This document shows, piece after piece, positions 51,296 through 60,947 of a stretch of 64,000 bases of DNA. The DNA is taken from contig NZ_BMUF01000003.1 of the NCBI RefSeq assembly GCF_014650055.1, forward strand, positions 62,001 to 126,000, written 5' to 3'. Source of the stretch: Streptomyces malachitofuscus. GTDB taxonomy: Bacteria > Actinomycetota > Actinomycetes > Streptomycetales > Streptomycetaceae. The stretch's first letter is position 1. The number at the start of each line of letters is the position of its first letter. A program made the position numbers and the translations under genes. The notes under the pieces were generated by a model. It saw only the letters and a list, made by a program, of their open reading frames with translations. It searched no databases and was not told where the DNA came from.

Positions 51296-51322
51296 GTGCG
51301 GTTCCGCCGTGTGGGCGTGAAG
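51296..51322 (+). repeat. Intergenic inverted repeat, left arm (partner 51462-51488)
   Basis: Its 27 bases match the reverse complement of 51462-51488 at all but two positions. The core is CCGTGTGGGCGTGAAG. Confidence 0.8.
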
Positions 51323-51409
51323 GGGTTTGGGGGCGGGGTCTCCAGGGAGGGGGCTAGCCGTCCAGTGGCTTGCGGCTTCCGGCCGCTGCGGGCCGGTGGT
51401 GGCCCGTGG

Positions 51410-51432
51410 CGCAGTTCCCCGCGCCCCTGAGG
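51410..51432 (+). repeat. Intergenic direct repeat, copy 2
   Basis: Identical 23 bases to copy 1, 166 bases apart. Confidence 0.85.
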
Positions 51433-51570
51433 CGTCCTCTTGGGGCCCGGGGCTGTATCACCTTCACGCCCACACGGCGAAGCCGCACTGCGGGGTCTGG
51501 GGGCGGAGCCCCCAGGACGGGACGGGAAGGGGCGGCGGGGGCGAAGAACACCTCCGGCACCCCCGGGGCC

Positions 51571-52455
51571 TCAGCGTTCCAGCAGCATTCGCTGCAGTTC
51601 CCGTGCCGCCCGCGGCGGAGCCACGTCACTGCGGTGGGCCAGTGCGATGGCCCGGTACAGACCGGGCCGAGCCAGCGGCGTCACCCGCAACCCGTGCCCC
51701 GACCGCGCCGCCACCATCCGCGGCACCACCGCCACCCCCAGCCCCGCCCGCACGAACCCCAGCACCGCGTCCATCTCCCCGCCCTCCACCGCGAACTCCG
51801 GCTCGAACCCCTCCGCCCGGCACGCCGCGACCGTCAGCTCCCGCAGGTCGTAGCCGTGCCGGAACATCACCAGCCGCTCGCCCTCCAGATCGGCGACGCG
51901 CACGGTGCGCCGGCCCCGCCCCGGCCGGGGGACATCGGGTGACGACACCACGACCAGGTCCTCCCGCAGCAGCTCCACGGTGGTCAGCGCGGGCGACGGC
52001 GTCGGCAGCGGCAGCACCACCAGGGCGAGATCGAGCGCCCCGCGGGCCAGTTCCCGCACCAGATCGTGCGAGCCGCCCTCCTCGATCAGCAGCCGGACCC
52101 CCGGATACCGGTCGTGGAACGCGCGCAGCACATCCGGCAGCAGACCGGTGCACAGACTCGGCGTGGCCCCCAGCCGCACCCGCCCGCTCCGCAGCTGCGC
52201 GACCTCCTGCACCTCGTGCCGCGCGGTGTCCGCGTCGGCCAGGATCCGCCGTGCCAGCGGGAGCAGCGCCTCGCCCGCGTCGGTCAGTGTGATGTTCCCG
52301 CGCGCCCGCCGGAACAGATCGGCCCCCAGCTCCCGCTCCAGCACCCTGATCTGCTGCGACAGTGACGGCTGTGCTACGTGCACCAGCTCGGCGGCCCGGG
52401 TGAAGTGCCTGGTCTCGGCAACGGCCACGAAGTACTGGAGCTGCTGGAACTGCAT
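51571..52455 (-). CDS. LysR-family transcriptional regulator
   Basis: A 294-residue LysR-type regulator. The N-terminal helix-turn-helix is FQQLQYFVAVAETRHFTRAAELVHVAQPSLSQQIRVLERELG. The effector-binding domain from about residue 90 has GRVRLGATPSLCTGLLP and DLALVVLP. A TATGAT -10 hexamer (52467 to 52462) ends six bases before ATG 52455, predicting a leaderless message. It is divergent from sdhC, with a 15-base palindrome in between, so it may regulate the succinate dehydrogenase operon. The effector is unknown. Confidence 0.93.
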   Translation of the reverse strand: MQFQQLQYFVAVAETRHFTRAAELVHVAQPSLSQQIRVLERELGADLFRRARGNITLTDAGEALLPLARRILADADTARHEVQEVAQLRSGRVRLGATPSLCTGLLPDVLRAFHDRYPGVRLLIEEGGSHDLVRELARGALDLALVVLPLPTPSPALTTVELLREDLVVVSSPDVPRPGRGRRTVRVADLEGERLVMFRHGYDLRELTVAACRAEGFEPEFAVEGGEMDAVLGFVRAGLGVAVVPRMVAARSGHGLRVTPLARPGLYRAIALAHRSDVAPPRAARELQRMLLER

Positions 52456-52464
52456 GAGGCCATC

Positions 52465-52479
52465 ATAGGCACCCCCTAT
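52465..52479. promoter_or_regulatory. LysR-type operator between lysR gene and sdhC
   Basis: The palindrome ATAGG-CACCC-CCTAT contains the T-N11-A LysR core. It overlaps the -10 hexamer of the lysR gene (52462-52467), consistent with autorepression, and lies 61 bases before the sdhC start. Confidence 0.6.
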
Positions 52480-52500
52480 CGAATCGAGCCGGACCATGTC

Positions 52501-52531
52501 TTGGACCGATGGGGCCTTCCGGCCCTAGCGT
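52501..52531 (+). promoter_or_regulatory. Promoter of sdhCAB
   Basis: TTGGAC (52501-52506) and TAGCGT (52526-52531) are 19 bases apart. The predicted start at about 52538 is two bases from the ATG of sdhC, so the message would be almost leaderless. Confidence 0.5.
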
Positions 52532-52539
52532 CTTGTGAC

Positions 52540-53247
52540 ATGGCTCTGGCAACGCGGACGGACCGACGGCCGTCCATGGCACGCACCGCGTGGGACTCGA
52601 CCGTCGGCAAGAAGACAGTGATGGCGGTCAGCGGCCTGATCATGCTGCTGTACCTGGTCGCCCACATGATCGGGAACCTGAAGATCTTCTTCGGGGCGGG
52701 CGAGTTCAACCACTACGCCCACTGGCTGCGCACGGTCGGCGAACCGTTCATGCACTACGAGTGGACGCTGTGGCTGATCCGCGTCGTCCTCGTCGTCGCC
52801 GTGGTCGCCCACGCCGTCTCCGCCTACCAGCTCAGCCGCCGCGACATCAAGGCGCGCCCCAACAAGTACGTACACAGGAAGCCGCGCGCCAGTTACGCCA
52901 CGCGCACCATGCGCTGGGGCGGCATCATCCTGGCGCTGTTCATCGTCTGGCACATCCTCGACCTGACCACCGGCACCGTGCACTCCGGCGGCTTCGAGAC
53001 CGGCAAGCCGTACCAGAACGTCGTGGACACCTTCTCCACCTGGTACGGCAACGTCATCTACATCGTCGCGATGCTCGCCGTCGGCCTGCACATCCGCCAC
53101 GGCTTCTGGAGCGCCGCCCAGACCCTCGGCGCCGGCAGCCGCACCCGGGACCGCGCCCTCAGGACCACCGCCAATGCCCTTGCGCTGCTGCTCACGGCCG
53201 GTTTCATCGCCGTACCCGTGGGCGTCATGACCGGAGTGGTGAGCTGA
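52540..53247 (+). CDS. sdhC: Succinate dehydrogenase cytochrome b subunit
   Basis: A 235-residue membrane anchor with five hydrophobic segments. It belongs to the single-subunit cytochrome b558 type (type B complex). His residues suitable as heme ligands occur in [38 protein letters not shown] and [10 protein letters not shown], matching the usual positions in the five helices. It carries two hemes and passes electrons to menaquinone. It is the first gene of sdhCAB. ATG 52540 lacks a ribosome site; the message is probably leaderless. Confidence 0.93.
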   Translation: MALATRTDRRPSMARTAWDSTVGKKTVMAVSGLIMLLYLVAHMIGNLKIFFGAGEFNHYAHWLRTVGEPFMHYEWTLWLIRVVLVVAVVAHAVSAYQLSRRDIKARPNKYVHRKPRASYATRTMRWGGIILALFIVWHILDLTTGTVHSGGFETGKPYQNVVDTFSTWYGNVIYIVAMLAVGLHIRHGFWSAAQTLGAGSRTRDRALRTTANALALLLTAGFIAVPVGVMTGVVS

Positions 53248-53249
53248 CC

Positions 53250-55195
<1,946 letters not shown>

Positions 55196-55199
<4 letters not shown>

Positions 55200-55945
55200 A
55201 GCTCAACCTGCGCGTCTGGCGGCAGAAGAACGCCGACGCCGACGGCGCCATGTCCACGTACGAGGTCGACGGCATCTCACCCGACATGTCCTTCCTGGAG
55301 ATGCTGGACACCCTCAACGAGGAGCTCATCCTCAAGGGCGAGGACCCGGTCGCCTTCGACCACGACTGCCGCGAGGGCATCTGCGGCGCCTGCTCGCTCG
55401 TCATCAACGGCGACGCCCATGGACCCGAGCGCACCACCACCTGCCAGCTGCACATGCGGTCCTTCAAGGACGGCGACACCATCGACGTCGAACCGTGGCG
55501 GGCCTCCGCCTTCCCGGTCGTGAAGGACCTGGTGGTCGACCGGTCGGCCTTCGACCGCATCATCCAGGCCGGCGGATACATCACGGCGCCCACGGGCTCC
55601 GCGCCCGAGGCGCATGCCACGCCCGTGCCGAAGCCGGATGCCGATCTCGCCTTCGAGCACGCGGAGTGCATCGGCTGCGGGGCGTGCGTCGCGGCCTGCC
55701 CCAACGGCGCGGCGATGCTGTTCACCTCCGCGAAGATCAATCATCTCAATGTGCTGCCGCAGGGAGCGCCGGAGCGGGAGACCAGGGTGCTGGACATGGT
55801 GGCGCAGATGGACGAGGAGGGGTTCGGCGGGTGCACGCTGGCCGGCGAGTGCGCCACCGCCTGCCCCAAGGGCATTCCGCTCACCTCCATCACCGGCATG
55901 AACAGGGAGTGGCTGCGGGCCGCCCGCAAGGCGGGCAAGCGGTAG
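55196..55945 (+). CDS. sdhB: Succinate dehydrogenase iron-sulfur subunit
   Basis: A 249-residue iron-sulfur protein. The plant-type [2Fe-2S] ligands are in [13 protein letters not shown] plus TTTCQ (about residues 58-83). The C-terminal ferredoxin domain has [12 protein letters not shown] and [12 protein letters not shown], supplying the [4Fe-4S] and [3Fe-4S] ligands. It carries electrons from FAD to the quinone site in SdhC. The start overlaps sdhA. A strong hairpin 71 bases after the stop ends the operon. Confidence 0.97.
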
Positions 55946-56016
55946 CCCCCCACGTCGGCGGCATCCCGCCCTGGGCTCCCTCGGGGTTCACCGAACGTTC
56001 GCCGGACGCGCGGACG

Positions 56017-56052
56017 GACGGGGCCGGGAGAGGTGCTCCTCCCGGCCCCGTC
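56017..56052 (+). terminator. Terminator of sdhCAB
   Basis: A perfect 14-base stem (56017-56030 with 56039-56052) and an 8-base loop. It lies between sdhB and the acyltransferase gene at 56181. Confidence 0.8.
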
Positions 56053-56180
56053 TCGCTTTCGCTCCTGGCATTCAGCATTTCCACATCCGTACTCCCGGCT
56101 CCGGTCACGCACACGCCAACCCCGGTCGGAAGAACAGGGGTGTCCCCACCCCCGCTCCGGCGCGTGACCAGGAGAGAGCC

Positions 56181-56960
56181 ATGACCGGCGTGCTGACCGT
56201 CGACCACCCCCCGAATCCCTCCACCCCCACCCGCTACACCGTCACCCTCGCCCGCGACGAGGAGGACGTGCGGGCCGCCCAGCGGCTGCGGTACGACGTC
56301 TTCGCGGGGGAGATGGGTGCCCTGCTGTCAGGCCCCCAGCCGGGGTTGGACGTCGACCCCTTCGACGCCTACTGCGACCACCTGCTCGTGCGCGAGGAGG
56401 CGAGCGGGCAGGTCGTCGGAACGTACCGGCTCCTGCCGCCGGAACGCGCCGGGATCGCGGGGCGGCTGTACGCCGAGGGCGAGTTCGACCTGTCGGGACT
56501 CGACGCGATACGGCCGTCCCTCGTCGAGGTCGGCCGCTCGTGCGTGCACCCCGACCACCGCGACGGCGCGGTCATCGCACTCATCTGGGCCGGTATCGCC
56601 CGCTACATGACCGACCACGGACACGCCTGGCTGGCCGGCTGCTGCTCCCTCCCGCTGGCCGACGGGGGCGCGCTCGCCTCCGCCACCTGGCGCCGGGTGC
56701 GGGCCAGGCACCTCGCGCCCGAGGAGTACCGGGTGCGCCCGCTGCTGCCCTGGCGGCCGCGGAACGAGGGTCCCGTGGTGGCACCCGCCGCCGGGCTGCC
56801 CGCCCTGCTGCGCGGCTACCTCCGGCTCGGCGCCTGGGTGTGCGGGGAACCCGCGCACGACGTGGACTTCGGTGTCGCCGACCTGTATGTGCTGCTGCCG
56901 ATGGACCGGGTCGACCCCCGCTACCTGCGGCACTTCCTCTCCCTCGTCCCCGCGGGATGA
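56181..56960 (+). CDS. olsB: OlsB-like N-acyltransferase (GNAT hemolysin-type)
   Basis: A 259-residue acyltransferase of the group that makes lyso-ornithine lipid by acylating an amino acid. RAAQRLRYDVFAGEMGA (about residues 30-46) and DPFDAYCDHLLVREE open the domain, and VEVGRSCVHPDHRDGAVIALIWAGIARYM (about 115-143) is the acyl-donor site. Its stop overlaps the start of a PlsC-type acyltransferase (ATGA at 56957-56960). In other bacteria the two steps are OlsB then OlsA, giving ornithine lipid, a phosphate-free membrane lipid. I infer that pathway from the pairing. Confidence 0.8.
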   Translation: MTGVLTVDHPPNPSTPTRYTVTLARDEEDVRAAQRLRYDVFAGEMGALLSGPQPGLDVDPFDAYCDHLLVREEASGQVVGTYRLLPPERAGIAGRLYAEGEFDLSGLDAIRPSLVEVGRSCVHPDHRDGAVIALIWAGIARYMTDHGHAWLAGCCSLPLADGGALASATWRRVRARHLAPEEYRVRPLLPWRPRNEGPVVAPAAGLPALLRGYLRLGAWVCGEPAHDVDFGVADLYVLLPMDRVDPRYLRHFLSLVPAG

Positions 56961-57754
56961 GCGTCCGGCTGCCGGGCGCGCCCTGCACCCCGCGGCGCTG
57001 TGTGGACCGCACGGCGCCCGCGGCGGCGGCGCCGGCCGTGCTGCGGCTGGCGGCGGTCGGGCTGGTGCTGGTCGGCGGAATCGTGCTGCTGCCGTTCGGG
57101 CGCTGGATCCCGGCGGGTGCGGTGAGCCGCTGGTGCCGGTGCCTCGTGCGGGCCGCCGGGGTGCGGGTCCGGGTCGCCGGGGCCGCACCGCCCACCGGCG
57201 GACTGCTGCTCGTCGCCAACCACATCTCCTGGCTGGACGTACCGCTGCTCGCCGCGGTGCGCCCGGCCCGCATGCTGGCCAAGTCCGAGATACGCCGCTG
57301 GCCCGTGGCCGGGGCTCTGGCCGCGCGTGGCGGCGTGCTGTTCATCGACCGTGGCCGGCTGCGCGCGCTGCCCGGCACGGTCGCCGCCCTCACCGGGGTT
57401 CTGCGCGGCGGTGCGGCGGTCGCGGTGTTCCCGGAGGGCAGCACCTGGTGCGGCCGGGCCAGGGGCACCTTCCGCCGCGCGGTCTTCCAGGCGGCCCTGG
57501 ACGCCGGGGTCCCGGTGCAGCCGGTTCGCATCCGCTACCGTGATCCGCTGGGCGGGACGGCCACCGCGGCCGCCTTCGTCGGCGAGGACACCCTGCTCGC
57601 CTCGCTGTGGCGGGTGGTCTCGGCCCGTGGCCTGACCGCCGAGGTCGACGTGCGGGCCCTCATCCCGCCCGGACGTCACCGTGATCGTCGGGCACTGGCC
57701 CGCGCGGCAGAGCCGGAGGCTGCAGCGGCCCACGCGTGCGGTGGACATCAGTGA
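56957..57754 (+). CDS. olsA: OlsA-like 1-acyl-glycerol-3-phosphate-type acyltransferase
   Basis: A 265-residue membrane-associated acyltransferase with one or two N-terminal hydrophobic segments (LRLAAVGLVLVGGIVLLPFG). LLVANHISWLDVPLL carries H-x4-D, VLFIDRGRL the second block, and VAVFPEGSTWCGR the FPEG phosphate-binding block. After these the sequence is ordinary PlsC. Coupled translation after the OlsB-like gene makes it the probable second enzyme of ornithine-lipid synthesis. A general lysophosphatidate acyltransferase role is the alternative. Confidence 0.82.
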   Translation: MSVRLPGAPCTPRRCVDRTAPAAAAPAVLRLAAVGLVLVGGIVLLPFGRWIPAGAVSRWCRCLVRAAGVRVRVAGAAPPTGGLLLVANHISWLDVPLLAAVRPARMLAKSEIRRWPVAGALAARGGVLFIDRGRLRALPGTVAALTGVLRGGAAVAVFPEGSTWCGRARGTFRRAVFQAALDAGVPVQPVRIRYRDPLGGTATAAAFVGEDTLLASLWRVVSARGLTAEVDVRALIPPGRHRDRRALARAAEPEAAAAHACGGHQ

Positions 57755-57857
57755 GCACTGTGGAAAATTCAGTGCCTTTTGTGGCTTTTGTACCGTTTTC
57801 CGTGAGCTGATCAGGAGAACCGGAGAGGAGCGAGCCCCGAAGGGAGGGTGATGGAAG

Positions 57858-58871
57858 ATGATCACCCGCGAAGAGATCTCGATCCTCCTGGATCACCCCG
57901 TGTACGACGGGGACGGCAACAAGATCGGCGACGCGAAGCACGTCTTCCTCGACGACGCGAGCGGACGCCCCGAGTGGGTGACCGTCAAAACGGGCATGTT
58001 CGGTTCCAGCGAGTCGTTCGTACCCATCCGCGACGCCGCACTGGTGAAGGACCACCTCGAGGTCCCGTACCGCAAGGACAAGATCAAGAACGCCCCCAAC
58101 GTGGACATCGACGCGGGCGGGCACCTCTCGGTGGACGAGGAGCAGCGCCTGTACGAGTACTACGGCATCAACTGGGACTCGGTCCTGGCCGAACCGGGCG
58201 AGGGCGACCGGACCGGAGGCCCGGGCACGGCCGCCGGTACCGCGGGCGCGGCAGGAGCCGCGGGAGCCGCGGGAGCGGCCGGTACGGCCGGGCGCCGGGG
58301 CGACACCACCCGGGGAGCCGGCGCGCCGGGCACCACCGGCAGGGCGGGCACGGCCGGAACCGCGGGCACGGCCGGAGCCGCGGGGGCCGCCGGAACCGCG
58401 GGTATGGCCGGAACCGCGGGCACCACGGGCCGCCGCAGCGAAGCCCGCACCGGACCGCGTGACGACGCCATGACCCGCTCCGAGGAGCAGATGCACGTCG
58501 GCGTCGAGCGGCGCGAGAGCGGCCGGGCCAGGCTGCGCAAGTACGTGGTCACCGAAGAGGTCCAGAAGACCGTGCCCGTGCGCCACGAGGAAGTGCGCGT
58601 GGAGCGCGAGCCGATCACGGACGCCAACCGTGACGAGGCCATGGCGGGCCCGGAGATCTCGGAGGCCGAGCACGAGGTCACCCTGCACGAGGAGCGCCCC
58701 GTCGTGACGACGGAGACCGTTCCGGTGGAGCGGGTCAGGATGACCACGGAGGAGAAGCAGACGGAGGAGACGGTGCGCGGGCAGGTCCGCAAGGAGCGGA
58801 TCGAGGCCGAGACGGAGATGGACGAGGACACCGGCCGCCGGGGCCGTGACCCGAGGAAGGGCAGGCAGTAG
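57858..58871 (+). CDS. PRC-barrel and DUF2382 stress protein with Gly-Ala-Thr linker
   Basis: A 337-residue protein. A PRC-barrel domain covers about residues 1-105 (LDHPVYDGDGNKIGDAKHVFLD and EWVTVKTGMFG). A linker from about 115 to 200 is almost only Gly, Ala and Thr with repeated GTAG and GAAG units. A DUF2382 domain (about 220-320, with LRKYVVTEEVQKTVPVRHEEVRVEREPI) ends the protein. Such proteins are linked to stress or general envelope adaptation, but the activity is not known. ATG 57858 lies ten bases after AGGGAGG. It stands alone with a terminator after it. Confidence 0.88.
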   Translation: MITREEISILLDHPVYDGDGNKIGDAKHVFLDDASGRPEWVTVKTGMFGSSESFVPIRDAALVKDHLEVPYRKDKIKNAPNVDIDAGGHLSVDEEQRLYEYYGINWDSVLAEPGEGDRTGGPGTAAGTAGAAGAAGAAGAAGTAGRRGDTTRGAGAPGTTGRAGTAGTAGTAGAAGAAGTAGMAGTAGTTGRRSEARTGPRDDAMTRSEEQMHVGVERRESGRARLRKYVVTEEVQKTVPVRHEEVRVEREPITDANRDEAMAGPEISEAEHEVTLHEERPVVTTETVPVERVRMTTEEKQTEETVRGQVRKERIEAETEMDEDTGRRGRDPRKGRQ

Positions 58872-58893
58872 GCCCTCGCCCTCGGCGTCCACC

Positions 58894-58933
58894 AGTACGA
58901 CGCGCCGGTGCTCCGTCACCGGCGCGTCGTACT
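58894..58933. terminator. Bidirectional terminator overlapping the LLM oxidoreductase end
   Basis: A perfect 17-base stem (58894-58910 with 58917-58933) and a 6-base loop between convergent genes. The right arm codes for the last residues of the oxidoreductase at 58916-59938. Confidence 0.82.
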
Positions 58934-59938
58934 GCCGTCCTCGAGCCCCGCGATCGCGGCGAGCCGCCGGTAGGAGTCCAGCAGCGCCTCCCTGTCGTAG
59001 GTGCTCGTGGTGACCAGCACCTCCTGCGCGCCCGTGTCCTTGAGCACCGACTCCAGTTCGTGCGCCACCTCCTCCTCGGTGCCGGCGAGCTGGCCGGCGA
59101 GCCCGGACTCGTAGAAGTCCCGCTCCCTGGCGGTCATGGAAAGCGTCTCCACCTGCTCGGCGGGCGGCAGCGGCGGGAAGGTCCCGTGCGTACGGGAGTG
59201 CGCCATCGACCAGGCCTCCGGGACCAGCAGCCGCTGTGCCAGTCGGGGCGTGGCGGCCACCGCGACCGTGCCGGAGACGACGACGTACGGCTCGCTCGCC
59301 CACTCCGAGGGGCGGAACAACTCGCGGTAGCGGTCGATGCCGCGCCGCATCCGGTCGCGGTCGCGGAGGTCGCCGATGACCATCGGCAGGCCCGCGCGGG
59401 CCGCGATCGTGGCGCCCTCTCCCATGGCCAGCACGAACGGCGGCACGGCCAGACCCTCGGACGGCCGCGCGCGTACCCCGGTGGGGGAGGTGCCCCGGAA
59501 CCAGCCGAGCAACTCGTCGAGCTGGGCGGCGAAGTCGTCGGCGTCGCCCTTGTCGCGGCCCAGCGCCCTGCGCACCCCGTCGGTGAAGCCCACCGACCGT
59601 CCCAGCCCCATGTCGATACGGCCCGGGAACAGCGATTCCAGCACCCCGAACTGCTCGGCCACGACGAGCGGCCGGTGATTGGGCAGCATGACGCCGCCGG
59701 TGCCCACGCGGATCGTCCGGGTCGCCCCCGCGACGGCCGCCGCCAGCACGGTCGGCGCCGAACCGGCGACCCCGGGCACCCCGTGGTGCTCGGACACCCA
59801 GAACCGGTGGTAGCCGAGCCGCTCCGCCTCCCGCGCCAGGCTCACGGTGTCCCGCAGCGCCTCGGGGCCGGTGTGCCCCTCACGCGTGCGGGAACGGTCG
59901 AGGACGGAGAAGCGGACCGAGGCGAAGACGGAAGTCAT
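58916..59938 (-). CDS. LLM-class flavin-dependent oxidoreductase
   Basis: A 340-residue luciferase-like monooxygenase. AEALGY-type motif LAREAERLGYHRFWVSEHHGVPGVAG (about residues 33-58) is diagnostic, followed by VGTGGVMLPNHRPLVVAEQFGVLESLFPGRIDMGLGRSVG. It uses FMN or F420; the HHG motif is typical of FMN-type members such as YwcH-like proteins. The substrate is unknown. It converges on the PRC-barrel gene, and its last codons lie in the terminator stem. ATG 59938 is 61 bases from the divergent HAD gene start. Confidence 0.92.
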   Translation of the reverse strand: MTSVFASVRFSVLDRSRTREGHTGPEALRDTVSLAREAERLGYHRFWVSEHHGVPGVAGSAPTVLAAAVAGATRTIRVGTGGVMLPNHRPLVVAEQFGVLESLFPGRIDMGLGRSVGFTDGVRRALGRDKGDADDFAAQLDELLGWFRGTSPTGVRARPSEGLAVPPFVLAMGEGATIAARAGLPMVIGDLRDRDRMRRGIDRYRELFRPSEWASEPYVVVSGTVAVAATPRLAQRLLVPEAWSMAHSRTHGTFPPLPPAEQVETLSMTARERDFYESGLAGQLAGTEEEVAHELESVLKDTGAQEVLVTTSTYDREALLDSYRRLAAIAGLEDGSTTRR

Positions 59939-59999
59939 ACCGGGTTCAACACCCGGCGGCCCTCAGGATTCCGCCCGGCGGATGTCTAAGGTGAGGGAT

Positions 60000-60491
60000 G
60001 TGACCGACCGCAACGAGCGGCCGCTGGCCGTGTTCGACCTCGACAACACCCTCGCCGACACGGCGCACCGGCAGCGGTTCCTGGAGCGCAGGCCGCGCGA
60101 CTGGGACGCCTTCTTCGCCGCCGCCCCGCAGGACCCACCGCTCGACGAGGGCATCGCGCTGGTGCGCCGGAGCGCGCGGGAGTGCGAGATCGTGTATCTC
60201 ACCGGGCGGCCCGAGCGCTGCCGGCCCGACACGGTGGACTGGCTCGCCGCCCAGGGGCTGCCCGAGGGCGAGCTGTACATGCGGGGCAACGCCGACCGGC
60301 GGCCCGCCCGCCACACCAAACTGGCGATCCTGCGCCGCCTCGCCCGCACCCGGGAGATCCGCATGCTCGTGGACGACGACGAACTCGTCTGTCTGGACGC
60401 CCGGCGGGCCGGTTTCACCGTCGTCCAGGCCCGCTGGACGGCCCCGTCCGGGGAGTTGAAGGACGCTCAGGAGCGTGAAGGGCGGACCTGA
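60000..60491 (+). CDS. HAD-superfamily phosphatase (polynucleotide kinase 3'-phosphatase type)
   Basis: A 163-residue phosphatase. LAVFDLDNTLADTAHR (about residues 8-23) is HAD motif I with D-x-D-x-T, VYLTGRPERCRPDTVDWL motif II, KLAILRRLARTREIRMLVDDDELV motifs III and IV. The short form matches the phosphatase domain of PseT/PNKP-like proteins, which remove 3' phosphates from nucleic acids, but other substrates are possible. GTG 60000 was chosen for the AAGGTGAGGG site; an in-frame ATG lies at 59982. Confidence 0.85.
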   Translation: MTDRNERPLAVFDLDNTLADTAHRQRFLERRPRDWDAFFAAAPQDPPLDEGIALVRRSARECEIVYLTGRPERCRPDTVDWLAAQGLPEGELYMRGNADRRPARHTKLAILRRLARTREIRMLVDDDELVCLDARRAGFTVVQARWTAPSGELKDAQEREGRT

Positions 60492-60503
60492 ACCCCGGCG
60501 GGC

Positions 60504-60719
60504 TCAGTCCGTCTCCTCCAGACGGAAGCCGACCTTCAGTCCCACCTGCCAGTGCGCGATCCGCCCGTCCTCGATCTGGCCGCGCACCTGGGTCACCTCG
60601 AACCAGTCCAGATTGCGCAGCGTCTGCGACGCGCGCTCGATGCCGTTGCGTACGGCCTTGTCGACGCCGTCGGGCGAGGTGCCGACGATCTCCGTGACCC
60701 GGTAGGTGTGGTCCGACAT
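60504..60719 (-). CDS. Dodecin, flavin-storage protein
   Basis: A 71-residue protein of the dodecin family. VTEIVGTSPDGVDKAVRNGI is the first strand and helix, LDWFEVTQVRG has the flavin-stacking Trp, and HWQVGLKVGFRLEE the Gln that contacts the ring. Twelve copies form a hollow shell that binds flavins in the cytoplasm. ATG 60719 follows GAGGAG. It converges on the HAD gene, 12 bases apart. Confidence 0.95.
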   Translation of the reverse strand: MSDHTYRVTEIVGTSPDGVDKAVRNGIERASQTLRNLDWFEVTQVRGQIEDGRIAHWQVGLKVGFRLEETD

Positions 60720-60841
60720 GCTGCTGCTCCTCTCCCCGGCGGCCGCCCGACTGCACGGCGCACCGCCTGTGTCACACGTCACTCCACCGTGCCCTACCGC
60801 GCGGCGGAGCGCGAGGCGTCGGCACCGTTCGCCTGACGGCC

Positions 60842-60871
60842 TTGACCTCACGCATTGGTCCATACCAAGAT
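60842..60871 (+). promoter_or_regulatory. Promoter with DasR-like operator before the sugar-binding lipoprotein gene
   Basis: TTGACC (60842-60847) and CAAGAT (60866-60871) are 18 bases apart. The perfect inverted repeat TTGGT-CCAT-ACCAA (60855-60868) overlaps the -10 side. It agrees at 10 of 12 positions with TGGTCTAGACCA, the DasR site I recall, so N-acetylglucosamine control is possible. Confidence 0.55.
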
Positions 60872-60947
60872 GCAGGACACCCGCCCGAGCTTCCGCTCGC
60901 CCCCCACGTCGGGCCCCGCCCTGTCCGTCAGACAGAAACAGGTCCCC

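Larger units (their letters stand above)
51216..51570. other. Intergenic region of nested repeats between convergent genes
   Basis: These 355 bases hold no gene. An identical 23-base segment lies at 51244-51266 and 51410-51432, each followed by a hairpin around a Cys-Cys-free GC core (for example GCGCCCC to GGGGCGC at 51256-51282). A 27-base inverted pair links 51296-51322 to 51462-51488. The region ends both the c-di-GMP enzyme gene and the lysR-type gene. Confidence 0.7.

Noticed and set aside
58200..58440. Repetitive GC-rich DNA resembling a tandem array or CRISPR-like block
   Set aside because: It is in frame inside the PRC-barrel protein gene and encodes the Gly-Ala-Thr linker. Units are irregular and there are no spacers.
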